Origin: Kordia aestuariivivens
GTDB taxonomy: Bacteria > Bacteroidota > Bacteroidia > Flavobacteriales > Flavobacteriaceae
Direction of reading: 5' to 3'
DNA length: 64,000 nt
NCBI RefSeq assembly: GCF_014397005.1
Contig: NZ_JACGWS010000001.1
Coordinates: 248,001 to 312,000 of the forward strand
Shown: positions 34,711 to 44,007 of the stretch, one piece after another
How the letters are laid out: each line of letters starts with the position of its first letter
How positions within the stretch are numbered: the stretch's first letter is position 1
Made by a program: the position numbers and the translations under genes
Notes under the pieces: generated by a model
The model's database searches: none
What the model saw: the letters and a program-made list of their open reading frames with translations, nothing else
What the model was told of the DNA's origin: nothing

Positions 34711-35694
34711 ATGCTTAGCAATACGATCAAAGAACTTTCAACAACAATACTCAACAATCAATCAGACATTACTGTATCTAAAAATGCCATTGATGAAATT
34801 CATAAGCATTTTCTAGAAATCACAGAAATTCTGGACTTAGGGAAAGAATTGCAAAACATAGCAGCAGTGCCAACGGCAAGCGGAATGGCATTATCACTCA
34901 ATCATGCAGCAGCGTGTTTAATAGATTACAGAAGAACAACCAAATTTTTAAAAGGAATGGTTGAACTCATTCGCGCAAAGCAACAACAACATCCAAACGA
35001 AACCATCAATATATTCTATGCAGGCTGCGGTCCGTATGCACCATTTGTAACCATAGTAGCACCATTATTCGATCCAAAAGAAGTGCAATTCACACTCTTA
35101 GAAATCAACGCGGCTTCCATCAAAATGGCAGAAAAACTCATCGCAGAATTACAACTTGCCGACTACGTAACGGAATATCATACGGCAGATGCTGTCACCT
35201 TTCAAATTCCAGATGCTAAAAAATACCATATCCTATTCAGTGAAACCCTAGATGCTTTACTATACCGCGAATCATACATGCCAATTCTATGGAACATGTT
35301 GCCACAACTCTCGGAAAACTGCGCGGTCATTCCAAACAATGTCATTGTAAAAGCAGGACTGACCATTCCACTACAAGAAGAAGAAACGGTTCGGAAAGAA
35401 GACGAAGGCGGAATCATCATAAATGTACGTGAAGTTGTTAAAGCAAACAAAGGAAATTCACCATTACCCGAAAGACTTCCAACAGCTACCATAAACATCC
35501 CAAAAGACAGTAACTATCAATCCATGATTGTAGACACACAAGTACATATCTACGACGATATTTGGCTTGCCCGAAACGAATCATCACTCAGCATTCCACT
35601 CGAAATGGAAATTGAATATCCGCTAACATTCAGCGAAGTCTACTTTTTCTATCAACTCAAACCGTCCGTAGAGCTAAAACTAAGCTATAAGTAG
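34711..35694 (+). CDS. SAM-dependent methyltransferase-like protein
   Basis: 327 residues, no signal peptide. A helical N-terminal part (~1-100) is followed by a class I methyltransferase-type Rossmann motif FYAGCGPYAPFV (~113-124), an acidic strand end LLEINAAS (~145), and a C-terminal beta-rich part, giving an overall arrangement like protein arginine methyltransferases. The substrate is unknown. It stands alone between the tandem repeat and the SAM-I riboswitch. Because precursor peptide genes are near, a role in peptide modification is conceivable, but nothing ties them. Confidence 0.65.
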   Translation: MLSNTIKELSTTILNNQSDITVSKNAIDEIHKHFLEITEILDLGKELQNIAAVPTASGMALSLNHAAACLIDYRRTTKFLKGMVELIRAKQQQHPNETINIFYAGCGPYAPFVTIVAPLFDPKEVQFTLLEINAASIKMAEKLIAELQLADYVTEYHTADAVTFQIPDAKKYHILFSETLDALLYRESYMPILWNMLPQLSENCAVIPNNVIVKAGLTIPLQEEETVRKEDEGGIIINVREVVKANKGNSPLPERLPTATINIPKDSNYQSMIVDTQVHIYDDIWLARNESSLSIPLEMEIEYPLTFSEVYFFYQLKPSVELKLSYK

Positions 35695-35795
35695 CAAGCG
35701 AAAACGTTATCGTATAAAAATCACTAAAAAATATTTGCATCTTCCTTTTGGAAGCCGTTAATTTGTGTAAATAAATAGTTCATATACATACTGTC

Positions 35796-35894
35796 GTTAT
35801 CAAGAAAGGCCGAGGGATTAGACCCGTTGAAGCCTTAGCAACCCTTTACACATAAAGAAGGTGCTACATTCTACTGCGCAAGCGGATAGATAAC
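35796..35894 (+). promoter_or_regulatory. SAM-I riboswitch (S-box) upstream of metH
   Basis: P1 is formed by GTTATC (35796-35801) and GATAAC (35889-35894). Between them are the S-box landmarks CAAGAAAGG..GAGGGA, GACCCGTTGAAGCC, TTAGCAACCC, AAGGTGCTACATTC and the final GATA. These match the SAM-I aptamer in order and spacing. A short hairpin ending in six T (~35900-35930) may be the expression platform, but its stem is weak. It controls the two-part methionine synthase downstream. Confidence 0.93.
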
Positions 35895-35944
35895 AAAAGA
35901 GAAATTCACTTCATTTCCTCACACTTTTTTGATACAACTTATAA

Positions 35945-36061
35945 TTAGGGCGTTACCCTAGCGGGTCAGGCTATTCGCAGTCGCTTTTTTGTACTGTCAT
36001 TCCTGCTTTCGCAGAAATCACAGCACAAAAAGAGCTCCGACAATGCTACTATCCTTAACGC
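35945..36061 (+). repeat. GGGCGTT...TAACGC dispersed element, copy 1
   Basis: Begins TTAGGGCGTTACCC, continues GCGGGTCAGGCTATTCGC, and ends CTACTATCCTTAACGC. The same head and tail occur at 40072-40196 (reverse) and 51471-51582. A CCTGCTTTCGCAG hairpin is inside. It lies in the transcribed spacer between the SAM-I riboswitch and metH. Confidence 0.75.
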
Positions 36062-36207
36062 AGATAGAAAAGCCAAGGAAAGCCTGTGCTAAACAAAGCA
36101 CTAAGGTTGTCATGAAAACAAAACAAAGGACGCTGAGCGGAGTCGAAGCGACTATGAAACGAAAGAACGAAAGAACGAATTAACGAAAGAACGAAGAACA
36201 AAAAAAA

Positions 36208-37209
36208 ATGAAAAACATCTGGAACGAAATAGAAAAACGAATCCTTGTCCTCGATGGCGCTATGGGAACCATGTTGCAAGCCTACAAATTTGTGGAAGCT
36301 GATTTCCGTGGCGAACGCTTCAAGGATTACCCAACACCATTGCAAGGAAACAATGACTTGCTATCCATCACACAACCACACGCCATCAAAGAAGTACATG
36401 CAAAATACTTTGCAGCGGGTGCAGACATTGTAGAAACCAATACATTCTCCGGAACTACCATCGCGATGGCTGATTATCAAATGGAAGACTTGGTATACGA
36501 ACTCAACTTCGAATCGGCAAAAATTGCCAAAGAAGTGGCTGACGAATTCACAGCCAAAGAACCGCACAAACCACGTTTTGTAGCAGGTTCCATTGGTCCA
36601 ACAAACCGAACAGCAAGCATGTCACCCGACGTAAATGATCCAGGTTATCGCGCCGTAACATTTGACGAATTGCGTATAGCGTACAAACAACAAGTAGAAG
36701 CTTTACTAGATGGTGGCGTTGATGTATTATTAGTCGAAACAGTATTTGACACGCTCAATGCAAAAGCGGCACTATTTGCCATCGAAGAAGTAAAAACAGA
36801 ACGCGATATTACAATTCCAATCATGTTGAGCGGAACCATTACTGATGCAAGCGGACGTACACTATCTGGGCAAACCGCAGAAGCATTTCTAATCTCCGTA
36901 TCACACATTCCGTTACTATCCGTCGGATTTAACTGTGCGTTAGGCGCAAACCTATTACAACCACATTTAGAAGCCATTGCGAACAAAACGGACTTTGCAA
37001 TCTCAGCGCATCCAAACGCAGGATTGCCAAACGCTTTTGGGGAATACGAAGAATCACCAGAAGAAATGGCTGCTCAAATAGAAGAATACCTCAAAAAAAA
37101 TCTAATAAATATTATCGGTGGATGTTGCGGAACAACGCCCGATCATATCACCGCAATCGCTGAGGTAGCTGCGAAATACAAACCACGTCAGGTAGTTGTT
37201 AGTTGTTAG
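36208..37209 (+). CDS. Methionine synthase, homocysteine-binding module (split MetH part 1)
   Basis: 333 residues equal to the N-terminal homocysteine S-methyltransferase domain of MetH. Begins with [10 protein letters not shown] (~12-21); zinc-binding Cys in SVGFNCALG (~244) and the pair in [10 protein letters not shown] (~310). Alone it binds and activates homocysteine; the folate, cobalamin and reactivation modules are in the next gene. It is the first gene of metH1-metH2-metF behind a SAM-I riboswitch. The split is usual in Bacteroidota. The ATG is preceded by a GAAAGAAC-repeat, U-poor tract. Confidence 0.94.
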   Translation: MKNIWNEIEKRILVLDGAMGTMLQAYKFVEADFRGERFKDYPTPLQGNNDLLSITQPHAIKEVHAKYFAAGADIVETNTFSGTTIAMADYQMEDLVYELNFESAKIAKEVADEFTAKEPHKPRFVAGSIGPTNRTASMSPDVNDPGYRAVTFDELRIAYKQQVEALLDGGVDVLLVETVFDTLNAKAALFAIEEVKTERDITIPIMLSGTITDASGRTLSGQTAEAFLISVSHIPLLSVGFNCALGANLLQPHLEAIANKTDFAISAHPNAGLPNAFGEYEESPEEMAAQIEEYLKKNLINIIGGCCGTTPDHITAIAEVAAKYKPRQVVVSC

Positions 37210-37287
37210 TTATTTGTTGTTGGTAAATAAAATTTAAAATGAATACGAATTTCAGCCTTTTACGCAGAATAACTTTTATTGATGAAT

Positions 37288-37312
37288 GTCATATCGAGCG
37301 CAGTCGAGATAC
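37288..37312 (+). repeat. GTCATATCGAGCGCAGTCGAG palindromic repeat
   Basis: One of at least six copies of the short palindrome core TCGAGCGCAGTCGAGA in the window; it lies in the spacer between the two methionine synthase genes. Confidence 0.7.
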
Positions 37313-37368
37313 AATTGAAATCTCTGTAAATCAATAAAAGATAATAGTTAATACGAGTATTACAAATT

Positions 37369-40068
37369 ATGAAAATAAAGCAAACTAAATATATGCGACT
37401 TTCAGGTTTAGAACCACTAGTTCTAAACGAAAATAGCAACTTTATAAATGTAGGAGAACGAACCAATGTAGCAGGCTCGCGTAAATTCTTGCGACTCATC
37501 AAAGACGAAAAATTTGATGAAGCGTTGGCAATTGCCAGACATCAAGTAGATGGTGGCGCGCAAATCATCGATATCAACATGGACGATGGTTTAATTGACG
37601 GAAAAGAAGCCATGGTAAAGTTTCTAAACCTCATTGCTGCCGAACCAGATATCTGTCGCGTGCCCATCATGATTGACAGCTCCAAGTGGGAAATCATAGA
37701 AGCCGGATTGCAAGTGGTACAAGGGAAGTCGGTGGTAAACTCTATCTCACTAAAAGAAGGTGAAGAAAAATTTATCTGGGAAGCAACACAAATCAAACGG
37801 TACGGAGCGGCAGTCATTGTCATGGCTTTCGATGAAGTTGGACAAGCAGACAACTACGAAAGACGTTTAGAAATTGTGGCGCGTTCGTACGATGTATTAG
37901 TCAACAAAGTAGGGTTTCCTGAAGAAGATATCATCTTTGATTTAAACATATTTCCCGTAGCAACCGGAATGGACGAACACCGCAAAAATGCTATTGATTT
38001 CATTGAAGCAACACGTTGGACGCGTCAAACCTATCCGAATGTAAGTGTCAGTGGCGGTGTGAGTAATGTATCGTTTTCGTTTAGAGGAAACAATGTTGTG
38101 CGTGAAGCGATGCACTCAGTATTCTTATATCATGCCATTCAAGCTGGAATGAACATGGGAATCGTAAACCCTGCAATGTTAGAAATATATGATGACATTC
38201 CAAAAGACTTGTTAGAACATGTAGAAGATGTAATGTTTGATAGGAGAGAAGATGCAACGGAACGTTTATTGGATCTGGCGGAAGCTTTCAAAGGAACAAA
38301 AAAAGCAAGTGCAGAAACCATTCAAGAATGGCGCGGTTTCGAATTGCAAGAACGTATCACACATTCACTCGTAAAAGGAATTGATAAATATATTTTAGAG
38401 GACATAGAAGAAGCACGCCAAAAAGCAGAAAAACCGTTAGAAGTCATCGAAGGAAACCTCATGATTGGTATGAATGTCGTGGGCGATTTATTCGGTTCAG
38501 GAAAAATGTTCTTACCGCAAGTGGTAAAATCGGCACGTGTAATGAAAAAAGCGGTTGCTTATCTAAACCCTTATATTGAAGAAGAAAAAAAGAAAAATGC
38601 TACCAAATCATCGAAAGATGAAAGCGGGGCAGTAGGAAAAATATTAATGGCAACCGTAAAAGGTGATGTGCACGATATTGGAAAAAACATTGTAAGTGTC
38701 GTACTCGGTTGTAACAATTACGAAATTGTAGATTTGGGTGTGATGGTTGCACCCGAAAAAATCATTGCAGCAGCCAAAGCGGAAAATGTAGATGTCATAG
38801 GATTATCTGGTTTAATTACGCCTTCGCTAGACGAAATGGTGTATTTAGCCAAAGAAATGGAACGTCAAAACTTTAGCATTCCTTTATTGATTGGTGGCGC
38901 AACGACTTCCAAAGCACATACAGCTGTAAAAATTGATCCAGAATACAAAAATGCGGTCGTACATGTCAATGATGCATCAAGAGCAGTGACGGTTGTGGGT
39001 GATTTGTTAAATAAGAAAAAATCAAAAATCTATCGCAAAAAGCTAAAGGAAGACTATGATATATTCCGCGAAAAGTTCTTAAAACGTAGAAAAACAAAAA
39101 AATACATTCCATTATCAGCAGCGCGACGAAAAAAATATAAAATCGATTGGGAAACGAGCAACATCGTAAAACCAAATGAACTCGGAATCCAGAAACTTAC
39201 ACAATTAAGTTTGAAAGAATTAGTTCCGTTTATCGATTGGAGTCCATTCTTTAGATCGTGGGATTTACACGGACATTATCCAGCGATTTTAACGGATAAC
39301 GTGGTTGGTGAACAAGCAACACAATTATTTGCGGATGCACAAGAAATGATCAAAGAAATCATTGCGAATCAATCGCTAAAAGCAAAAGGAATTTTTGGAT
39401 TGTTTGAAGCAAACACAATTAATCATGATGATATTTCCATTCAGAAAAACGGAAAAGAAGTTGCTGTTTTTAGAACACTGCGTCAACAATTGGAAAAACG
39501 TGCCGAAGTTCCAAACATTGCTTTGTCAGACTTTATAGCACCAAAAGAAACAGGCAAGCAAGATTATATGGGAACATTTTGTGTAGCGATATTTGGTGTG
39601 CAAGAATTGGCAGATAGTTACAAAGAAAAGCAAGACGATTACAACGCAATTATGGCGCAAGCCATTGCAGATAGATTTGCAGAAGCATTTGCTGAATACT
39701 TACACAAACAAGTCCGAACCAAACATTGGGGCTACGATGTGAGTGAAAATTTAACCAATGAAGATTTAATTAAGGAAAGTTACAAAGGAATTCGTCCAGC
39801 GCCAGGATATCCGGCATGCCCCGATCATTTGGAAAAAGAAACCATCTGGGAATTGCTTGGCGTTGAAGAAGTCATAGGTGTTACACTTACGGAAAGTTTA
39901 GCCATGTGGCCAGCTGCAGCCGTTTCTGGATATTATTTCGGAAACCAAGAAGCAAAGTATTTTGGGTTGGGGAAAATTACAAACGATCAGGTTGAAGATT
40001 TTGCGAATAGAAAAGGAATTAGCATAGAAAAAGCACAAAAATGGTTGCACCCAAACTTGGCGGATTAA
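37369..40068 (+). CDS. metH: Methionine synthase, folate, cobalamin and activation modules (split MetH part 2)
   Basis: 899 residues. Pterin-binding domain (~20-300, starting [13 protein letters not shown]), cap and B12-binding domain with the cobalt-ligating DVHDIGKN motif (His435) followed by [12 protein letters not shown], and a C-terminal SAM-binding activation domain (~590-899, with [14 protein letters not shown]). It transfers the methyl group from methyltetrahydrofolate to cobalamin and on to homocysteine held by the preceding protein. A weaker alternative start is the ATG at 37393. It ends four bases before a reverse copy of the GGGCGTT element. Confidence 0.97.
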   Translation: MKIKQTKYMRLSGLEPLVLNENSNFINVGERTNVAGSRKFLRLIKDEKFDEALAIARHQVDGGAQIIDINMDDGLIDGKEAMVKFLNLIAAEPDICRVPIMIDSSKWEIIEAGLQVVQGKSVVNSISLKEGEEKFIWEATQIKRYGAAVIVMAFDEVGQADNYERRLEIVARSYDVLVNKVGFPEEDIIFDLNIFPVATGMDEHRKNAIDFIEATRWTRQTYPNVSVSGGVSNVSFSFRGNNVVREAMHSVFLYHAIQAGMNMGIVNPAMLEIYDDIPKDLLEHVEDVMFDRREDATERLLDLAEAFKGTKKASAETIQEWRGFELQERITHSLVKGIDKYILEDIEEARQKAEKPLEVIEGNLMIGMNVVGDLFGSGKMFLPQVVKSARVMKKAVAYLNPYIEEEKKKNATKSSKDESGAVGKILMATVKGDVHDIGKNIVSVVLGCNNYEIVDLGVMVAPEKIIAAAKAENVDVIGLSGLITPSLDEMVYLAKEMERQNFSIPLLIGGATTSKAHTAVKIDPEYKNAVVHVNDASRAVTVVGDLLNKKKSKIYRKKLKEDYDIFREKFLKRRKTKKYIPLSAARRKKYKIDWETSNIVKPNELGIQKLTQLSLKELVPFIDWSPFFRSWDLHGHYPAILTDNVVGEQATQLFADAQEMIKEIIANQSLKAKGIFGLFEANTINHDDISIQKNGKEVAVFRTLRQQLEKRAEVPNIALSDFIAPKETGKQDYMGTFCVAIFGVQELADSYKEKQDDYNAIMAQAIADRFAEAFAEYLHKQVRTKHWGYDVSENLTNEDLIKESYKGIRPAPGYPACPDHLEKETIWELLGVEEVIGVTLTESLAMWPAAAVSGYYFGNQEAKYFGLGKITNDQVEDFANRKGISIEKAQKWLHPNLAD

Positions 40069-40071
40069 CCC

Positions 40072-40196
40072 GCGTTAGTGATAGGAGCGGCATCCTCCCG
40101 ATTTTCTCGGGAGATACAGCGGATAGCACGACCATAAAAGGTTTTTGAACATTGAGCGGAGCGGAAATGAGAAATAAGCTTTTGTGGGAACGCCCA
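40072..40196 (-). repeat. GGGCGTT...TAACGC dispersed element, copy 2 (reverse)
   Basis: Minus strand: GGGCGTTCCCAC ... GTGCTATCCGCTGTATCTCC, stem CTCCCGA/TCGGGAG, GATGCCGCTCCTATCAC, ending TAACGC. It lies between metH and metF, presumably transcribed in antisense orientation within the operon. The inner block GCTATCCGCTGTATCTCC is identical to copy 3. Confidence 0.8.
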
Positions 40197-40258
40197 AAAA
40201 AAAGATTGAGAGAAAAAGAATGAGATTCCCGTCTACACGGGAATGAAAAAAATAACAG

Positions 40259-41215
40259 ATGAAAGTAACAGAACATATCACAAATGCCGAGGGAAAAACA
40301 TTGTTTACCTTTGAAATATTACCGCCATTAAAGGGACAAGATATTAAATCGATATTCGATAATATTGATCCGTTAATGGAATACAAACCACCATTTATTG
40401 ACGTAACGTATCACAGAGAAGAGTATACGTTTAAAGAATTGGGGAATGGATTGTTGAAAAAACAAGTGGTAAAAAAACGTCCAGGAACGGTTGGAATTTG
40501 TGCCGCGATTCAGAATAAATATCAAGTAGATGCTATTCCGCATATTTTATGTGGTGGATTTACGAAGGAAGACACAGAAAACTTCTTGATCGATTTAGAT
40601 TTCTTAGGAATTGACAATGTGGTTGCCTTACGTGGTGATGCGGTGAAAAGTGAAACCTATTTTAAACCTGAAAGTGACGGACATACATACGCTTCCGAAT
40701 TGGTAAGTCAGATACAAGACTTAAACAACGGAAAATATTTAGATGAAGAATTGCAAAACTCTTCCAAAACTGATTTTTGTGTGGGTGTTGCGGGGTACCC
40801 TGAAAAACACATGGAAGCGCCAAGTTTGGATTCGGATATTCATTTTTTAAAGAAAAAGATAAAAGCGGGCGCGGAATACATTGTAACGCAGATGTTTTTT
40901 GATAATCAAAAATTCTTCGAGTTTGAAAAAAAGTGTCGCAAAGAAGGCATTACGGTTCCTATCATTCCGGGATTGAAACCGATTGCAACACGAAAGCAGT
41001 TGAACTTAATTCCGCATCGTTTCAATGTAGATTTACCGGATGATCTCATTATGGCAATTGTTCGTTGTAAAGATAACAAAGCCGTTCGGCAAGTAGGAGT
41101 TGAATGGTGTACGCAACAAAGTAAAGAACTTATTGAAGCAGGTGTGCCGATTTTGCATTACTACTCTATGGGAAGATCGAGCAATATTGAAGCCATTGCA
41201 AAAAAGATATTTTAA
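40259..41215 (+). CDS. metF: Methylenetetrahydrofolate reductase
   Basis: 318 residues, TIM-barrel FAD enzyme that reduces 5,10-methylene-THF to the 5-methyl-THF used by methionine synthase. Recognisable: FTFEILPPLKGQ at the start (family FExxPP), NVVALRGDA (~116-124) and a C-terminal ending in the expected GVEWCTQQSKEL. It is the last gene of the metH1-metH2-metF unit and is closed by the bidirectional terminator at 41220-41262. Confidence 0.96.
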   Translation: MKVTEHITNAEGKTLFTFEILPPLKGQDIKSIFDNIDPLMEYKPPFIDVTYHREEYTFKELGNGLLKKQVVKKRPGTVGICAAIQNKYQVDAIPHILCGGFTKEDTENFLIDLDFLGIDNVVALRGDAVKSETYFKPESDGHTYASELVSQIQDLNNGKYLDEELQNSSKTDFCVGVAGYPEKHMEAPSLDSDIHFLKKKIKAGAEYIVTQMFFDNQKFFEFEKKCRKEGITVPIIPGLKPIATRKQLNLIPHRFNVDLPDDLIMAIVRCKDNKAVRQVGVEWCTQQSKELIEAGVPILHYYSMGRSSNIEAIAKKIF

Positions 41216-41219
41216 CTAA

Positions 41220-41262
41220 AAAAAGGTCATTTGAAAAGAATACTTCTCCAAATGACCTTTTT
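41220..41262. terminator. Bidirectional terminator between metF and the peptide cluster
   Basis: AAAAAGGTCATTTG (41220-41233) pairs with CAAATGACCTTTTT (41249-41262), 14-bp perfect stem with A and T runs on the two sides. Confidence 0.93.
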
Positions 41263-41284
41263 AGATACTACTAAAATTAGTAGT

Positions 41285-41482
41285 TTAACATCCAAGCGTG
41301 TTTGCGTCAAACAAACCGCAATTAAGATTTCCGTAACATCTAGTTACATCAACTGTTCGGCAAACATCTATGGATTCACAGATGTATACAGAATCTCCAA
41401 ATCCACCTGTGATACTTTGCGCATTCAGTGTTGAAATGGAATCTTTTTTAAGTTTTAACTTTTGAATTGATTTTTTCTTCAT
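41285..41482 (-). CDS. Lanthipeptide-type precursor peptide
   Basis: 65 residues; leader MKKKSIQKLKLKKDSISTL, GG at 26-27, core with five Cys. It shares with its three neighbours the core pattern C-x4/5-C-x-T-(I/V)-D-x-T-x-C, here CESIDVCRTVDVTRC, then C-x5-C. An extra C-terminal Cys is unique to it. Last of four related leftward genes. Confidence 0.82.
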   Translation of the reverse strand: MKKKSIQKLKLKKDSISTLNAQSITGGFGDSVYICESIDVCRTVDVTRCYGNLNCGLFDANTLGC

Positions 41483-41516
41483 GATATAAGTTTTTTTAGA
41501 TTAAAATGAAAGTTGA

Positions 41517-41714
41517 CTAAAAAGTTTGATTTACAGGATATGGATAAATTTGACATTGATATTCTCCTTTACATCTAGTGTAATCAATAGTTTCACAGAA
41601 GACCGTTTCACACAATAATGTATTCGTGTAATTTCCTCCTGTCAGCTCATTTTGGTTTAACTTAGAAATAGAAGCTTTCTGAAGTTTCAACCTTTTAATT
41701 GATTTTTTTTTCAT
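41517..41714 (-). CDS. Lanthipeptide-type precursor peptide
   Basis: 65 residues; leader MKKKSIKRLKLQKASISKL, GG at 26-27, core with four Cys and the family block CETVFCETIDYTRC. A GTGG-TTTTG-CATTA sequence at 41767-41781, 52 bases upstream, resembles the one before the 42406 gene and, more loosely, the TACGG palindromes. Confidence 0.82.
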   Translation of the reverse strand: MKKKSIKRLKLQKASISKLNQNELTGGNYTNTLLCETVFCETIDYTRCKGEYQCQIYPYPVNQTF

Positions 41715-42177
41715 AATTTAAGTTTTTAGTTAAGCTTAAATATATGATAACAAAATAGGTATGCGCAGTGGTTTTGCATTACTAGAATTACGTGTTCGCT
41801 ATATTTAACATAATTCACAATAGGGCATAAAAAAAGAGGAATGCCTTAGATTCCTCTTTTAACTAAACATCAAATTGATTATTTTTAAAAATCAGTTTTG
41901 TGGGTGTTGTCAATACATTGACAACTTATTTTCCGTGATATAAAGTGAAACAAAAAGTATACTGAATCACAAACGAATTGACACATTCTATTTGCTTTCC
42001 CCTTTCAGTATATGGTCATCAACTTATAATTCACGGTTAAAGTAATTTGGTTAGGTCAAATCTATAGCAAAGCAATAGATATTCGTGCGGGTTTTACACT
42101 ACTTTCACTACGTGATTGCTGTAAGTGTTTGATTTATAATAAGTAAACCCTTACTTGTTGTAAAATGACATTCGAAA
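41715..42177. other. Spacer with terminator, operator-like motifs and a possible decayed peptide gene
   Basis: Contains the operator-like block at 41767-41781, the terminator at 41831-41861 and a third operator-like block at 42085-42101 that has no peptide gene at the expected distance. Between them, on the minus strand, short frames with Cys (for example one starting near 41978) suggest the remains of a peptide gene, but no leader is left. Otherwise nothing recognised. Confidence 0.4.
41831..41861. terminator. Terminator within the peptide cluster
   Basis: AAAAGAGGAA (41832-41841) pairs with TTCCTCTTTT (41851-41860), with A and T runs outside. It separates the 42178/42406 peptide pair from the 41285/41517 pair. 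Confidence 0.88.
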
Positions 42178-42372
42178 TTATCTTTGCGGGCTAGTATAAA
42201 TTTCACAAAGACCGCCTGCTACGATACACGCAGTATAATCGATCGTTTCACAGAAGTTTACAGACAAACAAATTTCTGTATTTCCAAAGGTTCCTCCAGA
42301 GATTGCATTTGCATTTAGCTTAGAAACTGCTGTTTTCTTTAATCTTAATTTTTGAATTGATTTTTTTTTCAT
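42178..42372 (-). CDS. Lanthipeptide-type precursor peptide
   Basis: 64 residues; leader MKKKSIQKLRLKKTAVSKL, GG at 26-27, core with four Cys, block CLSVNFCETIDYTAC followed by C-x6-C instead of x5. It lies 33 bp after the 42406 gene in the same direction, so the two are probably cotranscribed. Confidence 0.82.
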   Translation of the reverse strand: MKKKSIQKLRLKKTAVSKLNANAISGGTFGNTEICLSVNFCETIDYTACIVAGGLCEIYTSPQR

Positions 42373-42405
42373 GGTTTTAAGTTTTTTAAAATTTAATTCT
42401 ATTGA

Positions 42406-42597
42406 TTAATTGGCATTCCGATCATAAAATTGACAATTTAGCTCACCGTTACAACGTGTAAAATCGATCGTTTCACAGATATTTACGGATTGACAAAATA
42501 AGGTGCCTCCAATAGTTCCTCCACTTACGGCATTAGCATTCAGCGCAGAAATAGAAGCTTTCTTTAACTTCAACTTTCCAATTGATTTTTTTTTCAT
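42406..42597 (-). CDS. Lanthipeptide-type precursor peptide
   Basis: 63 residues; leader MKKKSIGKLKLKKASISAL, GG at 26-27, core with four Cys and block CQSVNICETIDFTRC. First gene of the leftward pair. The sequence TGAGG-TTTTG-CATTA lies 54 bases upstream (42652-42666). Confidence 0.82.
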   Translation of the reverse strand: MKKKSIGKLKLKKASISALNANAVSGGTIGGTLFCQSVNICETIDFTRCNGELNCQFYDRNAN

Positions 42598-42651
42598 AAT
42601 ATTAAGTTTTTTGGTTAAGTCTAAATATATACAAATGAAATAGTTATGCGC

Positions 42652-42666
42652 TGAGGTTTTGCATTA
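42652..42666 (-). promoter_or_regulatory. Conserved upstream block of the 41.5-42.6 kb peptides
   Basis: TGAGG-TTTTG-CATTA here and AGTGG-TTTTG-CATTA at 41767-41781 are at nearly the same distance (54 and 52 bases) before their start codons. The layout is like the TACGG palindromes but the half-sites are not complementary. Function inferred. Confidence 0.4.
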
Positions 42667-42803
42667 CAAGTAGTAAGTGGATGCAGTAGTTAACATATAT
42701 AAGGAGATTAGAAATGTCTTTTTACCTCATGAATCAGCTTTTTACCAATAAATACGACTGAAAAAACTATTTTTTTAAAATAAAAACTACATTTGTCAAC
42801 GCA

Positions 42804-43898
42804 ATGAAAAAAATAGTTTTCCTCTTATTCTTTTGTGTGACAATTGCTTTTGCACAAGAAAAATCGCAGAAAGCGGCAAGTATTGAAGTCAATTACTTTG
42901 GCGGAAGTATTGTGCGACATAATAATGATATTCTGCACCTGATTACAGGACATCCAGAAGGTTTTATTATCAGTTACAACGAAAAAACATTTGGGTATGA
43001 CGATTGGTCTGAATTTTATAACTATCCTGATTATGGAGTTTCATTCAGCTATCAAAATTTAAAAAATGAATACTTAGGGGAAAATGTTGCCGTGTATGGA
43101 CATTATAATTTTTACTTTTTAAAACGAAATTTAATGTTTCGTATCGGTCAAGGATTGGCTTACACAAGCAATCCGTATGACAAAAAAGATAACTTTCGCA
43201 ATATTGCTTTTGGTTCACGCTTTATGAGCAGTACATATTTAATGCTCAATTACAAAAAGGAAAATCTATTTGACCGATTTGGTGTGCAAGCCGGATTGTC
43301 GTTCGTTCACTATTCCAATGCCAATGTAAAAGCACCAAACACAAGTATCAATACTTTGGCTGTCAATGTTGGTGTCAACTATAACTTAGACGATACTTCA
43401 CTGATTGAATTTACAAAGAATGATAGCATTCAGAAGTTTTCAGAACCCATCAAGTTTAACTTTGTTTTGCGAGCAGGAATCAACGAAAGTGATGCTATTG
43501 GAAGTGGGCAGTATGGTTTTACAATTCTGTCTGCGTATGCTGACAAACGATTGGGAAGAAGAAGCGCCATACAACTCGGAACAGAAGTGTTTTTCTCTAA
43601 CTTTTTAGATGAATGGATTCGATACAGATCGATTGCATTTCCTAATGGAGCAGTCAAAGGCGATGAAGATTTTAAGCGCGTTGGTATATTTGTGGGACAC
43701 GAATTATTTATCAGTAGATTTTCAATTATTACACAGCTAGGATATTACGCGTATTATCCTGTGGATTTTGAAGGTAGAACGTATATTCGTGCGGGAATGA
43801 AGCGATATTTTGGCAAAAAGTGGTATGCAGTCATGACGCTCAAATCACATGGAGCCAAAGCAGAAGCTACGGAATTTGGTGTCGGAATTCGATTGTAG
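42804..43898 (+). CDS. Outer membrane acyloxyacyl hydrolase / lipid A deacylase-like protein
   Basis: 364 residues; signal peptide ending FAQE (~18), then alternating beta strands of an outer membrane barrel. The block SFVHYSNANVKAPNTSINTLAV (~165-186; key residues His and Ser of HYSN, and PN) resembles the catalytic His-Ser motif of PagL-type lipid A 3-O-deacylases. It would trim acyl chains of lipopolysaccharide at the cell surface. It has a longer N-terminal part than PagL, as usual for the Bacteroidota members. Single gene, rightward, divergent from the peptide cluster. Confidence 0.8.
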   Translation: MKKIVFLLFFCVTIAFAQEKSQKAASIEVNYFGGSIVRHNNDILHLITGHPEGFIISYNEKTFGYDDWSEFYNYPDYGVSFSYQNLKNEYLGENVAVYGHYNFYFLKRNLMFRIGQGLAYTSNPYDKKDNFRNIAFGSRFMSSTYLMLNYKKENLFDRFGVQAGLSFVHYSNANVKAPNTSINTLAVNVGVNYNLDDTSLIEFTKNDSIQKFSEPIKFNFVLRAGINESDAIGSGQYGFTILSAYADKRLGRRSAIQLGTEVFFSNFLDEWIRYRSIAFPNGAVKGDEDFKRVGIFVGHELFISRFSIITQLGYYAYYPVDFEGRTYIRAGMKRYFGKKWYAVMTLKSHGAKAEATEFGVGIRL

Positions 43899-44007
43899 TT
43901 TGATAGTTGTTAGAATTGAGTTATGTGTATTGAGCTTATAAGGAACAAAAAATGTAACAATCGAAAAAATACAGACTCTTTACAATAGCAATCAAAAATG
44001 TAAAAAG

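Noticed and set aside
36055-36345. Leftward ORF opposite the metH start
   Set aside because: Phe/Leu-rich shadow of the repeat and metH coding strand, without any signal of its own.
41880-42030. A peptide gene on the minus strand between 41880 and 42030
   Set aside because: Only a 33-codon frame with Cys and no leader or GG is left, so I did not annotate it as a gene.
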